Shown: piece by piece, positions 28,205-36,814 of the stretch
Numbering within the stretch: position 1 is the stretch's first letter
Layout of the letters: every line of letters begins with the position of its first letter
From: CAYRWR01 sp964537555
GTDB taxonomy: Bacteria > Spirochaetota > Brevinematia > Brevinematales > CAYRWR01
Assembly (NCBI GenBank): GCA_964537555.1
Contig: CAZIAD010000012.1
Span: 1 to 64,000, forward strand
Length of the DNA stretch: 64,000 nucleotides
Direction: 5' to 3'
Notes under the pieces: model-generated
Told to the model about the DNA's origin: nothing
Databases searched by the model: none
Seen by the model: only the letters and a program-made list of their open reading frames with translations
Position numbers and translations under genes: made by a program

Positions 28205-29428
28205 TTAGTCAATAGCTTTCTGCTCATTTTTAAGGAAAGGAAGCAAAAACAGGAGCAAAATGACATCAGAAACACTAAAAATGACTAAACCGACCCATAA
28301 AAAATGGGCAATATCATGCTTCTGCAGCACCAGGCTAAGGATTATGGTCACTGCAGCCAGAATGACCCAGGAAGTGATCTTAATGGATTTAATATTGCGG
28401 GCTATAGAATAATTAAATATATGCAGCATGACTCCCAGAGGCAGCATCATTATGATATACATGGGCAGATAGGATGCCGCGGGCAGAAAGTCTTCTCCCA
28501 GTAGCAGATGGATGACCCATTCCCCCAGGGGAAACATAAAGACTGCTGCCAGGGCTATGGTTATGGAAGTGATGACAATACCCCAGAACAGATAGGATGA
28601 GTCCTTCTTCAGTGAGTAGGAAAATACTACATTGGCAAATACCATGGACATAATGATAAGATTCTTACCAAATAATGCACAGGCATTGACATAGCCGGCC
28701 TCATCTCCTCCGATGATATGCTGCACCAGGGTGGTATCCAGCACCAGTATCAGGCCGAAGGGCAGCAGGACAGCCAGGGCTTTTAAAAACTCCCCTGTGA
28801 TATCTTTATCGATCTTAAGCTGGAAGAAATCCCGGAAAAAGGTCTTACGTTCACTAAAAACCAGATAGATGACAGCAAAAAAACCACTGGCCAGAGAAGC
28901 TCCCAGAGCTCCCCCTATTCCCATTCCCAGAAAAATAAACAGTACTCCAAATCCCATTCTCAGCAGTCCTTCCAGGCCCAGGCTGAGCCCATAGGACTTA
29001 AAATCCATATTACCCTGATACACTCCCCGTACCCCGGCCAGCACTATCCAGAAAGCCAGAATAAATCCTCCGATCACAGGATATACCAGGTGTGGGAGAT
29101 TAAGAATATTTTTCAAAAAAGGCATGAGTAGCAGGAAGATTATTGCTATAATAGCTGCATACACAAACAGGGTAGAAGCCAGCTTATGAAACATTTTCTT
29201 GCGGGACAAGGCTTTGCTCTCGTCATACTTGGTGACGGCCAATTGCAGGGAATTGATGGGAAAGGTAAAGGCATAGAGCAGGAAAAACAGGGAATTGAAG
29301 ATACCCCAGTTATTGACCCCCAGCTTTCTGCCTGCGAAAGCATTAAAGGCAAAGCTGGAAGCTACCAATACCCCGAAGCCGATTATACTGATCAGAGAGT
29401 TTTTAGCAAAGCTGTCTTTTTTACTCAT
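28205..29428 (-). CDS. Oligosaccharide flippase (Wzx/MATE-like, MVF superfamily)
   Basis: The 407-residue protein is almost wholly hydrophobic, with about 12 transmembrane helices and short charged loops. It begins 'SLISIIGFGVLVASSFAFNAFAGRKLGVNNWGIFN' (read in parts), which is typical of polysaccharide transporters that flip lipid-linked sugars across the inner membrane. It lies 28 bases after the VanX-type gene and is probably cotranscribed with it. The glycan cluster starts about 2.2 kb away, so it may serve as that cluster's flippase; this is inference. AGAAAGG lies upstream of the ATG. Confidence 0.8.
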   Translation of the reverse strand: MSKKDSFAKNSLISIIGFGVLVASSFAFNAFAGRKLGVNNWGIFNSLFFLLYAFTFPINSLQLAVTKYDESKALSRKKMFHKLASTLFVYAAIIAIIFLLLMPFLKNILNLPHLVYPVIGGFILAFWIVLAGVRGVYQGNMDFKSYGLSLGLEGLLRMGFGVLFIFLGMGIGGALGASLASGFFAVIYLVFSERKTFFRDFFQLKIDKDITGEFLKALAVLLPFGLILVLDTTLVQHIIGGDEAGYVNACALFGKNLIIMSMVFANVVFSYSLKKDSSYLFWGIVITSITIALAAVFMFPLGEWVIHLLLGEDFLPAASYLPMYIIMMLPLGVMLHIFNYSIARNIKSIKITSWVILAAVTIILSLVLQKHDIAHFLWVGLVIFSVSDVILLLFLLPFLKNEQKAID

Positions 29429-29456
29429 ACATACCTTTCTTTGATGTTTACTGGTA

Positions 29457-30152
29457 TTATTTAATTATTTGGAATCGTTTTTTCACTTCCTGGATAGAAT
29501 AGGCGTTAAAATGCCACCATTCATTGCGTATCATCTCAAAGCCGGCCGCGGTCATGGTGTTTCGGAGCAGCATTCTGTTTGCCAGCTGCTTCTGCGTCAG
29601 CTTGCCCTCCGCCAGATATTTTTCTTCATAGCGGGGCTGAGCCAGGTCACCAAAATAGTCGAATGGAGTGCCCATATCCAGAGGCTGGCCCTGTTCATCT
29701 ACTATACTGAGGTCGACCGCGCATCCGAAATTATGTATAGACCCCCGTTCCGGATTGGCCACATATCCCTGGGAAGGAGTACCGGCTACCAGCTCCCACA
29801 TTTTCCATTGTACCGAATTTGGGCGGGCTCCGTCATAGACGATGAGATGATAATCAGGATGACTCTTCTCCAGTATAGCCTGGGCTTTACTGAGCATGAG
29901 GGCAGCATTAGTCTGCAGGTAGGCCTTGTTCAGGTCCCCGTATACATCCAGTCCCAGAAAGTTATTAGTAGTAGAATAGGCCAGATGGACGAATATGCGG
30001 GGATTGACATCCTGAACATTCAGGAGGCCCTGACGGATCATACTCTGTTCCATGGGGCTGATGATAGCCTGTGGCGGCTTTTGGGCACAAAAGCTCAGCT
30101 GCATAGAGCTTAAAAGGAGCGTAATAATAATGACAGGATTTTTTATTTTCAT
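29457..30152 (-). CDS. D-alanyl-D-alanine dipeptidase (VanX/DdpX family, M15)
   Basis: The family is Zn-dependent and cleaves D-Ala-D-Ala or related peptidoglycan peptides in the periplasm. The 231-residue protein has a signal peptide that could be a relaxed lipobox (LSFC). The catalytic motifs are 'LIVYDGARP', SIHNFGCAVDLSI (SxHxxGxAxD, two Zn ligands and an Arg-linked core) and NEWWHFN (catalytic Glu and third Zn ligand). The start at 30152 follows AAGGTGA; a GTG three codons earlier lies inside that site. There are no vancomycin-resistance neighbours (vanH, vanA, vanRS), so a wall-turnover role is more likely than resistance. Confidence 0.88.
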   Translation of the reverse strand: MKIKNPVIIITLLLSSMQLSFCAQKPPQAIISPMEQSMIRQGLLNVQDVNPRIFVHLAYSTTNNFLGLDVYGDLNKAYLQTNAALMLSKAQAILEKSHPDYHLIVYDGARPNSVQWKMWELVAGTPSQGYVANPERGSIHNFGCAVDLSIVDEQGQPLDMGTPFDYFGDLAQPRYEEKYLAEGKLTQKQLANRMLLRNTMTAAGFEMIRNEWWHFNAYSIQEVKKRFQIIK

Positions 30153-30179
30153 GTTATTCACCTTTATTTATTAATGATA

Positions 30180-30208
30180 AGTTTAACTTAATTTCTCCGG
30201 GCTTTCAA
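30180..30208 (-). promoter_or_regulatory. Promoter of the dipeptidase-flippase pair
   Basis: On the minus strand TTGAAA (30203-30208) and TAAACT (30180-30185) are 17 bases apart, about 28 bases before the ATG at 30152. It is divergent from the tsaE promoter. Confidence 0.5.
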
Positions 30209-30217
30209 GTCCTATTT

Positions 30218-30246
30218 TTGATTAATGGCTTAAGCTCCTGTATAAT
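30218..30246 (+). promoter_or_regulatory. Promoter of tsaE-mtnP
   Basis: TTGATT (30218-30223) and a perfect TATAAT (30241-30246) are separated by 17 bases. Transcription would begin near 30253, 20 bases before the tsaE ATG. Confidence 0.65.
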
Positions 30247-30272
30247 ATGCCAAATCCAGAGGATAAGTCAAG

Positions 30273-30692
30273 ATGGAGTATATAAGTAATAGCCTGGACC
30301 GGACGGAAGAAATCGCCCGCCGACTGGCATCTGAATTAAGCCCGGGGAGAGTCTTACTGCTCCAGGGTGACCTGGGCGCGGGAAAGACGGCCTTTACCCG
30401 GGGATTCCTGTCTCACTGGTCTCTGGAGGACTGGGTATCCAGCCCTACGTTTACTATTATGAATGAATATAAGAATGATGACATACTCATCTATCATTTT
30501 GACCTGTACCGTATGGGGGATGAGACAGAACTCTATGAGCTGGGCCTGGATGACTACCTGGAGAGCGGAGACTATGTCCTTATCGAGTGGCCCGGACTGG
30601 CCCGGGAATGGCTGCCCCCGGACTGTATCACTGTGGAACTGAACCTGGGAAGCAGTGAAACCGAAAGAATCATTAACATAACAGGAGTATAA
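30273..30692 (+). CDS. tsaE: tRNA threonylcarbamoyladenosine biosynthesis ATPase TsaE
   Basis: TsaE is the small ATPase of the TsaB-TsaD-TsaE complex that makes t6A37 in tRNAs reading ANN codons. The 139-residue protein has the P-loop GDLGAGKT at residues 32-39, 'FTRGF', 'SSPTFTIMNEY', 'IYHFDLYRM' and 'VLIEWPGLAREWLP', all in the family order and at the family length. GAGG precedes the ATG. It is followed one base later by mtnP in an operon with its own promoter. TsaB and TsaD are not in this window. Confidence 0.95.
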   Translation: MEYISNSLDRTEEIARRLASELSPGRVLLLQGDLGAGKTAFTRGFLSHWSLEDWVSSPTFTIMNEYKNDDILIYHFDLYRMGDETELYELGLDDYLESGDYVLIEWPGLAREWLPPDCITVELNLGSSETERIINITGV

Positions 30693-30693
30693 G

Positions 30694-31572
30694 ATGTCTG
30701 AGATCAAGATAGCCGTGATAGGTGGCTCCGGGGTATACAATCTGGACCAGGTCACTGTACTGGAAGAAATCAAGGTGTCTACCCCCTGGGGCGAGCCGTC
30801 TGATATGATCACTATTGCCCAGGTAGGAGACCGTCAGGCTGCTTTTCTCCCCCGTCATGGAAAGGGGCACAGCATACTTCCCGGCGAGCTCAACAACCAG
30901 GCCAATATCTATGCCCTGAAAAGCCTGGGAGTACAAAAGATCATCTCGGTCTCAGCAGTGGGCAGCCTCAAGGAAGAAATACGTCCTACGGACATCGTCC
31001 TTCCCTCTCAGATCATCGACCGGACCAAAGCCAGGCCCTCCAGCTTTTTCGGGAATGGCGCCGCCGGCCATGTCCCTTTTGCGGACCCCTTCTGCGAAGA
31101 GATGCGTGATGAAGCAAAAGGGATAATAGAAAAATGGATAAAAGACACTGATTCCAAAAAACGCCTGTTTACTGAGGAGATATATGTCTGCATGGAGGGC
31201 CCACAGTTCTCGACCCGCGCGGAGAGTAATCTGCACCGGAGCTGGGGTGCCGGAGTGATCGGCATGACAGCTATCCCCGAAGCCAAACTGGCCCGGGAAG
31301 CCGAGATGTGCTATATAACCCTGGCTATGCCAACCGATTATGACTGCTGGAAAGAAGATGAGGCCGGGGTGGATGTATCTATGGTCTTAGGCTACATGAA
31401 GGAAAACAACAAGACCGCGAATGAGCTGATCCCTCTTCTGATCAAAAACCTCTCTCAGGAAGGAGGCTGTACCTGTGAATCAGCAGCCCGCTGGGCACTA
31501 ATGACTCCTAAGGATTTGATCCCGGCCCAGACCAGGCAGAAGCTGGAACTGCTCTATAAGAAATACTGGTAA
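30694..31572 (+). CDS. mtnP: S-methyl-5'-thioadenosine phosphorylase
   Basis: MTAP splits methylthioadenosine with phosphate to adenine and methylthioribose 1-phosphate, recycling the by-product of polyamine synthesis. The 292-residue protein matches the family from end to end: 'IGGSGVYN', 'STPWGEPSD', 'FLPRHGKGHSILP', 'NNQANIYALKSLG', 'SAVGSLKEEI', 'YVCMEGPQFSTRAES', 'GMTAIPEAKLAREAEMCY' and 'TDYDCWKEDE'. The TDYDCW motif favours MTAP over purine nucleoside phosphorylase. AGGAG lies 6 bases before the ATG, which follows the tsaE stop by one base. A hairpin follows the stop. Confidence 0.93.
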   Translation: MSEIKIAVIGGSGVYNLDQVTVLEEIKVSTPWGEPSDMITIAQVGDRQAAFLPRHGKGHSILPGELNNQANIYALKSLGVQKIISVSAVGSLKEEIRPTDIVLPSQIIDRTKARPSSFFGNGAAGHVPFADPFCEEMRDEAKGIIEKWIKDTDSKKRLFTEEIYVCMEGPQFSTRAESNLHRSWGAGVIGMTAIPEAKLAREAEMCYITLAMPTDYDCWKEDEAGVDVSMVLGYMKENNKTANELIPLLIKNLSQEGGCTCESAARWALMTPKDLIPAQTRQKLELLYKKYW

Positions 31573-31580
31573 ATAGAACT

Positions 31581-31605
31581 GGGCCTCTCTGGATAAGAGA
31601 GGCCC
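31581..31605. terminator. Hairpin between mtnP and the LamG gene
   Basis: GGGCCTCTC (31581-31589) pairs perfectly with GAGAGGCCC (31597-31605) around a 7-base loop, 8 bases after the mtnP stop. The T-run is poor, but the position between two convergent genes fits a terminator. Confidence 0.65.
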
Positions 31606-31656
31606 GTTAGATATAATCATAAACATTAAACAATAGATTTATAGTACCTAAACAAA

Positions 31657-32349
31657 TTATTTATTGTCATAGAGAGATCTTACTTCTGATGGGTCCAATG
31701 CTTTATTTACTATCATAAAATCATCAAGGGCTCCATGTAAACGGTGGGTTGCATTGTCAGGTGAAAATTCCAGTGATGCTCCCACTCCAAAATAAGGGAT
31801 TTTTTTCCAATCATCTATAGACCCGCTGGTGCCGCTAATGATTTTCTCTCCATTGATGTAGGCAGTCCATTTTGAATCCTGATCTACAGTAAGTGCCATA
31901 TGGTACCATATATTGGACTGAAACTGAAAGGGCTGATAAACATCCCTGTGCCAGCCTCCATTGATAAATAACTGGCCCTGGCCGCTTATCCCCAATCTAA
32001 ATGCATACCCACCCTGACTGAGTATAAATCCGCTTATCTGATATCCAGGAAAAGCATCAAATCGTACCCAGTAGGAAATAGTTATACCGGGTTCTGTAAT
32101 TTGCAGATTCTCCAATCTTATATGTGCATTCCCGGCAAAATATACTGCAGACTGGGGTCTGCCAAAACGGTCACTGGTAAAGGAAGTATTTATAGGCACG
32201 GAAATAATTTTGTTGTTCACGCTATTCTCATAATTGCCATTATATTTCCAATATCCCAATACGTTTTTTGGGGAATGAACCTCAGTTCCTGCATGTAAAA
32301 AAGAAACCAGGCTCACAAGAGTAAATACTACTAATAATCTCATTTTCAT
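31657..32349 (-). CDS. Secreted LamG/concanavalin-like domain protein
   Basis: The 230-residue protein has a signal peptide (MKMRLLVVFTLVSLVSFLHAG). One LamG/concanavalin-A-like jellyroll fills the rest: 'GYWKYNGNYENSVNN', 'AVYFAGNAHIRLENLQI', 'ITISYWVRF', 'WYHMALTVDQDSKWTAYINGEK', 'GALDDFMIVNKALDPSEVRSLY'. Such domains bind glycans or proteins and are usually extracellular; no catalytic partner domain is present. It is the last gene of the minus-strand glycan cluster, 28 bases after the FkbM gene. The ATG at 32349 follows GGAGG by 5 bases. Confidence 0.85.
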   Translation of the reverse strand: MKMRLLVVFTLVSLVSFLHAGTEVHSPKNVLGYWKYNGNYENSVNNKIISVPINTSFTSDRFGRPQSAVYFAGNAHIRLENLQITEPGITISYWVRFDAFPGYQISGFILSQGGYAFRLGISGQGQLFINGGWHRDVYQPFQFQSNIWYHMALTVDQDSKWTAYINGEKIISGTSGSIDDWKKIPYFGVGASLEFSPDNATHRLHGALDDFMIVNKALDPSEVRSLYDNK

Positions 32350-32377
32350 TAAGACCTCCATCTTTTTTGGTTTTTAT

Positions 32378-33250
32378 TTAATGGTGTATGCTCCACCAGG
32401 AATTATATTCAGTATATTTACCCTCAAAACGGGCTCCACTTCGTTCCAGCCATTCAATGATATTTTTATCAATAAAGTCTTCTACCATAATATATATTTC
32501 TTTCCCGCTTTTCAGTAAAGAACGTGCTCCTTCCAATACAGCCTGTTCCATGCCCTCCACATCTATTTTCATGATCACGGCATCAAAACCGTCCAGGAGA
32601 GGCAGAATATTCTTATCCAGGGTCCTTATCTTGAATTTCTCTATCTGAAAGGCCCGCTCATCTAGTGACATCTTTTCATCAATCGTTGCCGTGGAAGACC
32701 CGGGAGCAGCCACATTGAGAGCGATTTCTACTTCCTTACCCTCAATATTACCCAGGGCATAGGGCATAAGCTGTACCCGCTCAGACAGGCCGTTCAGCTC
32801 CAGATTCTCTTTTATGAGTTTGATGGACTGGGAAATGGGTTCAAAGCAGGTGATATTCAGTCCCGGAAATCTATTCCCCATGAGTATGCTATAAGTTCCA
32901 ATATCTCCTCCCACATCCAGAAAAGTGGTCTTTTTAGCCTGAGCCTGGAGGCTGCGGGTGAGCCTGATGAGATGATTGATATCCCTTCTTTCAAATGCGG
33001 GTGACACATTGGCCGCATCAGAAGTACGGGGACGTATCTTAAACTTTCCAAAGCGGGTCTGAATCATCCTGTCCTTATAGGGATAGGGGTAACTGGAATC
33101 ATAGCGTATGAATTTATTCAGCGTATAGACCAATTCATAGATCATCATCCGGCCGCGGGGATGCCTCACTTCAAAGGGCAGGATCAGCTTATAGAAAAAA
33201 TAGCTCAGGTAAAAAACCAGCTTATCAAAAATAGTATAGCGGTAGCTCAC
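32378..33250 (-). CDS. FkbM family methyltransferase
   Basis: FkbM-type enzymes transfer methyl groups from S-adenosylmethionine to hydroxyls, often on sugars. The 290-residue protein has the SAM-binding glycine loop FLDVGGDIGTY at residues 110-120, the acidic 'CFEPISQSIKLIKENLELNG' segment, and the family block 'VIMKIDVEGMEQAVLEGARSLL' (read in parts). The N-terminus has a basic-hydrophobic stretch that may associate with the membrane. The GTG start overlaps the YfhO stop by 4 bases and is preceded by GGGAG. It probably caps or decorates the surface glycan of the cluster. Confidence 0.87.
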   Translation of the reverse strand: MSYRYTIFDKLVFYLSYFFYKLILPFEVRHPRGRMMIYELVYTLNKFIRYDSSYPYPYKDRMIQTRFGKFKIRPRTSDAANVSPAFERRDINHLIRLTRSLQAQAKKTTFLDVGGDIGTYSILMGNRFPGLNITCFEPISQSIKLIKENLELNGLSERVQLMPYALGNIEGKEVEIALNVAAPGSSTATIDEKMSLDERAFQIEKFKIRTLDKNILPLLDGFDAVIMKIDVEGMEQAVLEGARSLLKSGKEIYIMVEDFIDKNIIEWLERSGARFEGKYTEYNSWWSIHH

Positions 33251-35826
33251 TCATCCGCTCCCTTTTTGTTTTTAATGAAGGACACTATTCCCAGTCCGGA
33301 TAATAACAGTACACTAAAAGAGGCCAGCCACACCATGTATTTGGAAAGATGGGCCCATTTCTGGTCCGGTTCAAAGCGGAACTCCACAGTATGCTTACCC
33401 GCGGGCACTTTAACTGCCTGCATCAGGTAATTAGCTTTTTCCAATGGCGCAGCAATTCCGTCTATGTAAGGCTGCCATGCGGTTGAATAGCGGATATTGT
33501 GCAGAACATAGGATTCCTGAAGAGTATCTACTTCAGTCCTGATACTCCAGGGTTTCATTTCCAGTATGGGTACTTCCTTAAATTTGTTTAATGTAGCATT
33601 GGTCTTTTTTTCAGTACCCTGGACTATCAGATAATGCTGATAATCAAATCCGGGGTCTGCCAGACTGTAAAGATCCTGCTCATTTTGATCACTTATGATA
33701 TATCCTTCATATAGTGCTAATCGGGGAATCACATCCTTGACTTCAAAAATAAAATGATCACGACCCTGTTGAGACTTGGCATTGGTGAGATACAGATAGG
33801 AATCATTAGAGACCATGTTATACAGAATAACCATAGGCTGCTGTCCGGCATAAAGATAGCCATCCGTAATAATGTAACGCGTGCCAGTCATCTGAAACAG
33901 ATGCGCATCCATATTCAAAATATCATCGAGAGTCTGAATACCGTTTAACCCTATTGATCTGATCAGATACTGCATATACATATTTGAGACTAGATCATCT
34001 CCTCTGGAGCTTCCTGAGATATCCATAACATCCAGATTATTCATAATGAAATCATACATCTTATACTTCTGATATTGTGTGGTGAGAGGGATTGATGCTA
34101 TTCTTCCTTGATTAGGTATCAGTAAAGTCAGTGCATGCCGGGATCCTGGGGTACCGGCCTTAAGAATATCTACCACTCTTTCCCCTGCATAAAACTCATC
34201 AGCATTAAAGTAGGATTTGTTCAGGTAAAACTTATCCACAGTCCACATTTCTATGAGCATTACCGGGATAATAAGCCATAGAATCCCGGGTTTTAAGGAC
34301 TTGAATCTGGATCGGAACACAAAGACTGTCATTAACAACGCAAATAGAGAGGACCACAAAATCATCCTGCCACTGGATGTCACCAGATTGTCGGCAGCAG
34401 TTGATGAATAATTCCCCAGTTTGGGTCTGAATGAATCCATGATACCAGATCTGCCCATGAGCACACTTAATAAGATAATTATTCCTAGGCCTAACAGGAT
34501 CAGGCTCCCTTTCCACACCTTTTTCACAATTTTTTCAGATTCCTGGTTTGCCAGCAGATCTTTTAAGGCCTGCATTCCGTATGCAGCCACGACTACCCAT
34601 GAAAAGGCAGTAACAGCCAGGAACTTGACCGGAATACGAAATTTATCCATGAATGGGATTTTAAAGTACAGCCAAAACAAGGGACGGCCGGGTAAGTACC
34701 TTCCCATAGAGAGCAATAGTGCTATCAATCCAATCCAGAAAAATATTCTGACTGTCGCATTATCTATATGGGGCAGGGTAAATTCCTGGCCCAGAATCTT
34801 ATGCTTTTTCTTATGGCTATGCAGAGCAATAGCCAGCAGCATGAAGATCAATACAAAAAAGCCCAGGACTTCACTGGAAGCATAGTATTCAAAATGCCCC
34901 CAATAAGGCGTTTCCGGATTTCCACTTTCTTTCCCAAAAAAGCCCCAAGCCAGGTTTTCAAAGATCTCCGCGGGATGATAGGACCACATGGTGGACCATT
35001 CCCATTTTTCCTGAGGGCTTTTTTCCTGGACCTGAGCTATTCCTTCAGCCTTATCCACTTTTGCAAAAGATAACCAGCCTCTTAGAGAATGAAAGCTTGT
35101 TAAAAATAATAATACTGCTATGAGCACAAGTTTGACAGCTTCCAGGTAGACTCTTTTATCCTTAAATGCTTTTTTCCACTCTTTAAAAGATAAGTCCAAT
35201 CTGGTTTTAATTAAAAATAACAGATAAATGGCCAGCGCCACAGAAATGTAAAATCCTCTCTGCACTTCCTGACTGAGCAATATACCCCAGACTACCCCGC
35301 TGGGAATGACTGCGATCCATTTTACCCAACTTTTTGCTTCTTTGAAAAATACCAGGTTTGTAAAATATAGTAATAGTGCAATGATAGCTGGCATCTCCAC
35401 AATAGTCATATGCCCCCCATAAATCAGGCTTATGAAATGGGGAGAAAAGGCAAAAGCAATAGCCCCAAAAGCAGAGGCCAATAATTCCAGTTTTTGATCT
35501 CGTAGAAATAAAAACATAAATATAAACGTCAAAATCATGGAAATGAGATAGCTCACACTGAGTGCCACTTTTAAAGGCAGGGCCTTCATGACCGGTATAT
35601 ATACAGAAAGCAGGTTATTTCCACTATCTCCAATACCCAGATTTCCATCCCAGCGGGTCACAGAGCCATGTTTGATCCAGGTCTGTAAAATATTCTGTAC
35701 GGAATAATTACTATCCGAACCTTTTATCGACATTCCTCCCACTATTCCATTCGAAAAGAAAATAAAGGCGACAATGGAAAAAGTAAGAATGATCAATAAA
35801 GGGTAAAACTTCCTAAGGTCTTTCAT
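33247..35826 (-). CDS. YfhO-like polytopic membrane protein
   Basis: The 859-residue protein has a long N-terminal part with about 12 transmembrane helices. A large extracytoplasmic domain and a final helix follow, the layout of the YfhO family (GT-C-like). The N-terminal 'KGSDSNYSVQNILQTWIKHGS' and 'SPHFISLIYGGHMT' sit where GT-C proteins place acidic catalytic loops. Near the C-terminus 'YSTAWQPYIDG' and 'VPAGKHTVEFRFEP' are typical YfhO features. Members are linked to glycosylation of wall polymers, often lipoteichoic acids, using lipid-linked sugars. In this cluster it probably adds sugars outside the inner membrane. AAGGAG precedes the ATG. Confidence 0.75.
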   Translation of the reverse strand: MKDLRKFYPLLIILTFSIVAFIFFSNGIVGGMSIKGSDSNYSVQNILQTWIKHGSVTRWDGNLGIGDSGNNLLSVYIPVMKALPLKVALSVSYLISMILTFIFMFLFLRDQKLELLASAFGAIAFAFSPHFISLIYGGHMTIVEMPAIIALLLYFTNLVFFKEAKSWVKWIAVIPSGVVWGILLSQEVQRGFYISVALAIYLLFLIKTRLDLSFKEWKKAFKDKRVYLEAVKLVLIAVLLFLTSFHSLRGWLSFAKVDKAEGIAQVQEKSPQEKWEWSTMWSYHPAEIFENLAWGFFGKESGNPETPYWGHFEYYASSEVLGFFVLIFMLLAIALHSHKKKHKILGQEFTLPHIDNATVRIFFWIGLIALLLSMGRYLPGRPLFWLYFKIPFMDKFRIPVKFLAVTAFSWVVVAAYGMQALKDLLANQESEKIVKKVWKGSLILLGLGIIILLSVLMGRSGIMDSFRPKLGNYSSTAADNLVTSSGRMILWSSLFALLMTVFVFRSRFKSLKPGILWLIIPVMLIEMWTVDKFYLNKSYFNADEFYAGERVVDILKAGTPGSRHALTLLIPNQGRIASIPLTTQYQKYKMYDFIMNNLDVMDISGSSRGDDLVSNMYMQYLIRSIGLNGIQTLDDILNMDAHLFQMTGTRYIITDGYLYAGQQPMVILYNMVSNDSYLYLTNAKSQQGRDHFIFEVKDVIPRLALYEGYIISDQNEQDLYSLADPGFDYQHYLIVQGTEKKTNATLNKFKEVPILEMKPWSIRTEVDTLQESYVLHNIRYSTAWQPYIDGIAAPLEKANYLMQAVKVPAGKHTVEFRFEPDQKWAHLSKYMVWLASFSVLLLSGLGIVSFIKNKKGADE

Positions 35827-35835
35827 ATTAACTCC

Positions 35836-36813
35836 TTACCAGGCTTTTTTACCTGATATCTTTATTTTTAACCAGTTCCATGCATAGATCCATGTGGTCA
35901 GAAATGCCATGGGAGCATGAACCAGCCACAAGGCATCTCCGGTAGTCAAAGCTTTATATAAGGAATAGAGAAAAGGGTACACAAAAGTCAGGTGCAGTAA
36001 TGCAAATATATATAGTCTTTTACCAGTGTAATGTACCCAGGTCTTTCTTTCCTGAATTCGTGTCTGGTGTTTCAAAGCGATCTTAGCTCTTTTTTGGAGG
36101 TATCCTTTAAAAGTCGGTGTAAAGAAATGATATATACCATGGCCCTCGATCTGGGCAAAAGTGGCATCTCCCTGCATCCCAAAATCCAGGGCTACCTGCC
36201 CTTCTTCAAAGGTATCTGACCCGACATATTTCCTGATTGCTTCCATCTTAAACATGAAACCATTGGCTCCGGTAGGATAGCCGGGGCGTATGCGGTATCT
36301 ATAAAATCTCAGCCCCTCCAGGTTTTGCTTATGAATTAGGACTGGAGGTACTGCTGCATCCCGTGCCAGAGGGTCTGATATATGGAGGGTATGAGTCAGA
36401 TAATTGTTAAACCAGCTGCCCCCCGGGATCTTTAAATAACGGGCTTCAACCCCAAATATTTCTGGATAGACCTTAAAAGCCTTCAGGGCAGTCTGTATCC
36501 AGTGAGTACCCACCAGATGGTTATCTGCTGCAAAGAGCACAAAGTATTTTCCTCTGGCCTTTTTTAAAGCCAGGGCTGTTCCAAACTCGGTTATCCGTCT
36601 GGGATTATCTACGATTTCCAACTTGAAGTCGTGCTTATCCTGCCATTCCTTGATCACAGTCCTGGTCTTATCTTCAGACATACCATCAGGAATAAATATT
36701 TCAATAAGTGAATGGTCATAATCCTGAGCTGCAATGCTATCCAGGCATGCCAATATCCTTTTTTCCTCGTTATAGACCGGGATGATGAAAGTGATTACTT
36801 CTTGGCCTTGCAC
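35836..36813 (-). CDS. Family 2 glycosyltransferase with C-terminal membrane segments
   Basis: The 325-residue protein has the GT-A fold motifs of family 2: 'ITFIIPVYNEEKRILACLDSI' (read in parts), 'IFIPDGMSEDKT', 'NPRRITEFGTALALKKARGKYFVLF' and the acidic 'AADNHL' in the DxD position. The acceptor region contains 'YPTGANGFMFK'. Two hydrophobic helices near residues 270-315 should hold it at the inner membrane. The start is GTG at 36813, one base after the DegT stop, with only a weak site, so it is probably coupled. The donor sugar is unknown. Confidence 0.85.
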   Translation of the reverse strand: MQGQEVITFIIPVYNEEKRILACLDSIAAQDYDHSLIEIFIPDGMSEDKTRTVIKEWQDKHDFKLEIVDNPRRITEFGTALALKKARGKYFVLFAADNHLVGTHWIQTALKAFKVYPEIFGVEARYLKIPGGSWFNNYLTHTLHISDPLARDAAVPPVLIHKQNLEGLRFYRYRIRPGYPTGANGFMFKMEAIRKYVGSDTFEEGQVALDFGMQGDATFAQIEGHGIYHFFTPTFKGYLQKRAKIALKHQTRIQERKTWVHYTGKRLYIFALLHLTFVYPFLYSLYKALTTGDALWLVHAPMAFLTTWIYAWNWLKIKISGKKAW

Positions 36814-36814
36814 T

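Noticed and set aside
29457..30152. Vancomycin resistance locus
   Set aside because: Only the VanX-type dipeptidase is present; vanH, vanA/B ligase and vanRS are absent. A wall-recycling role is more likely.
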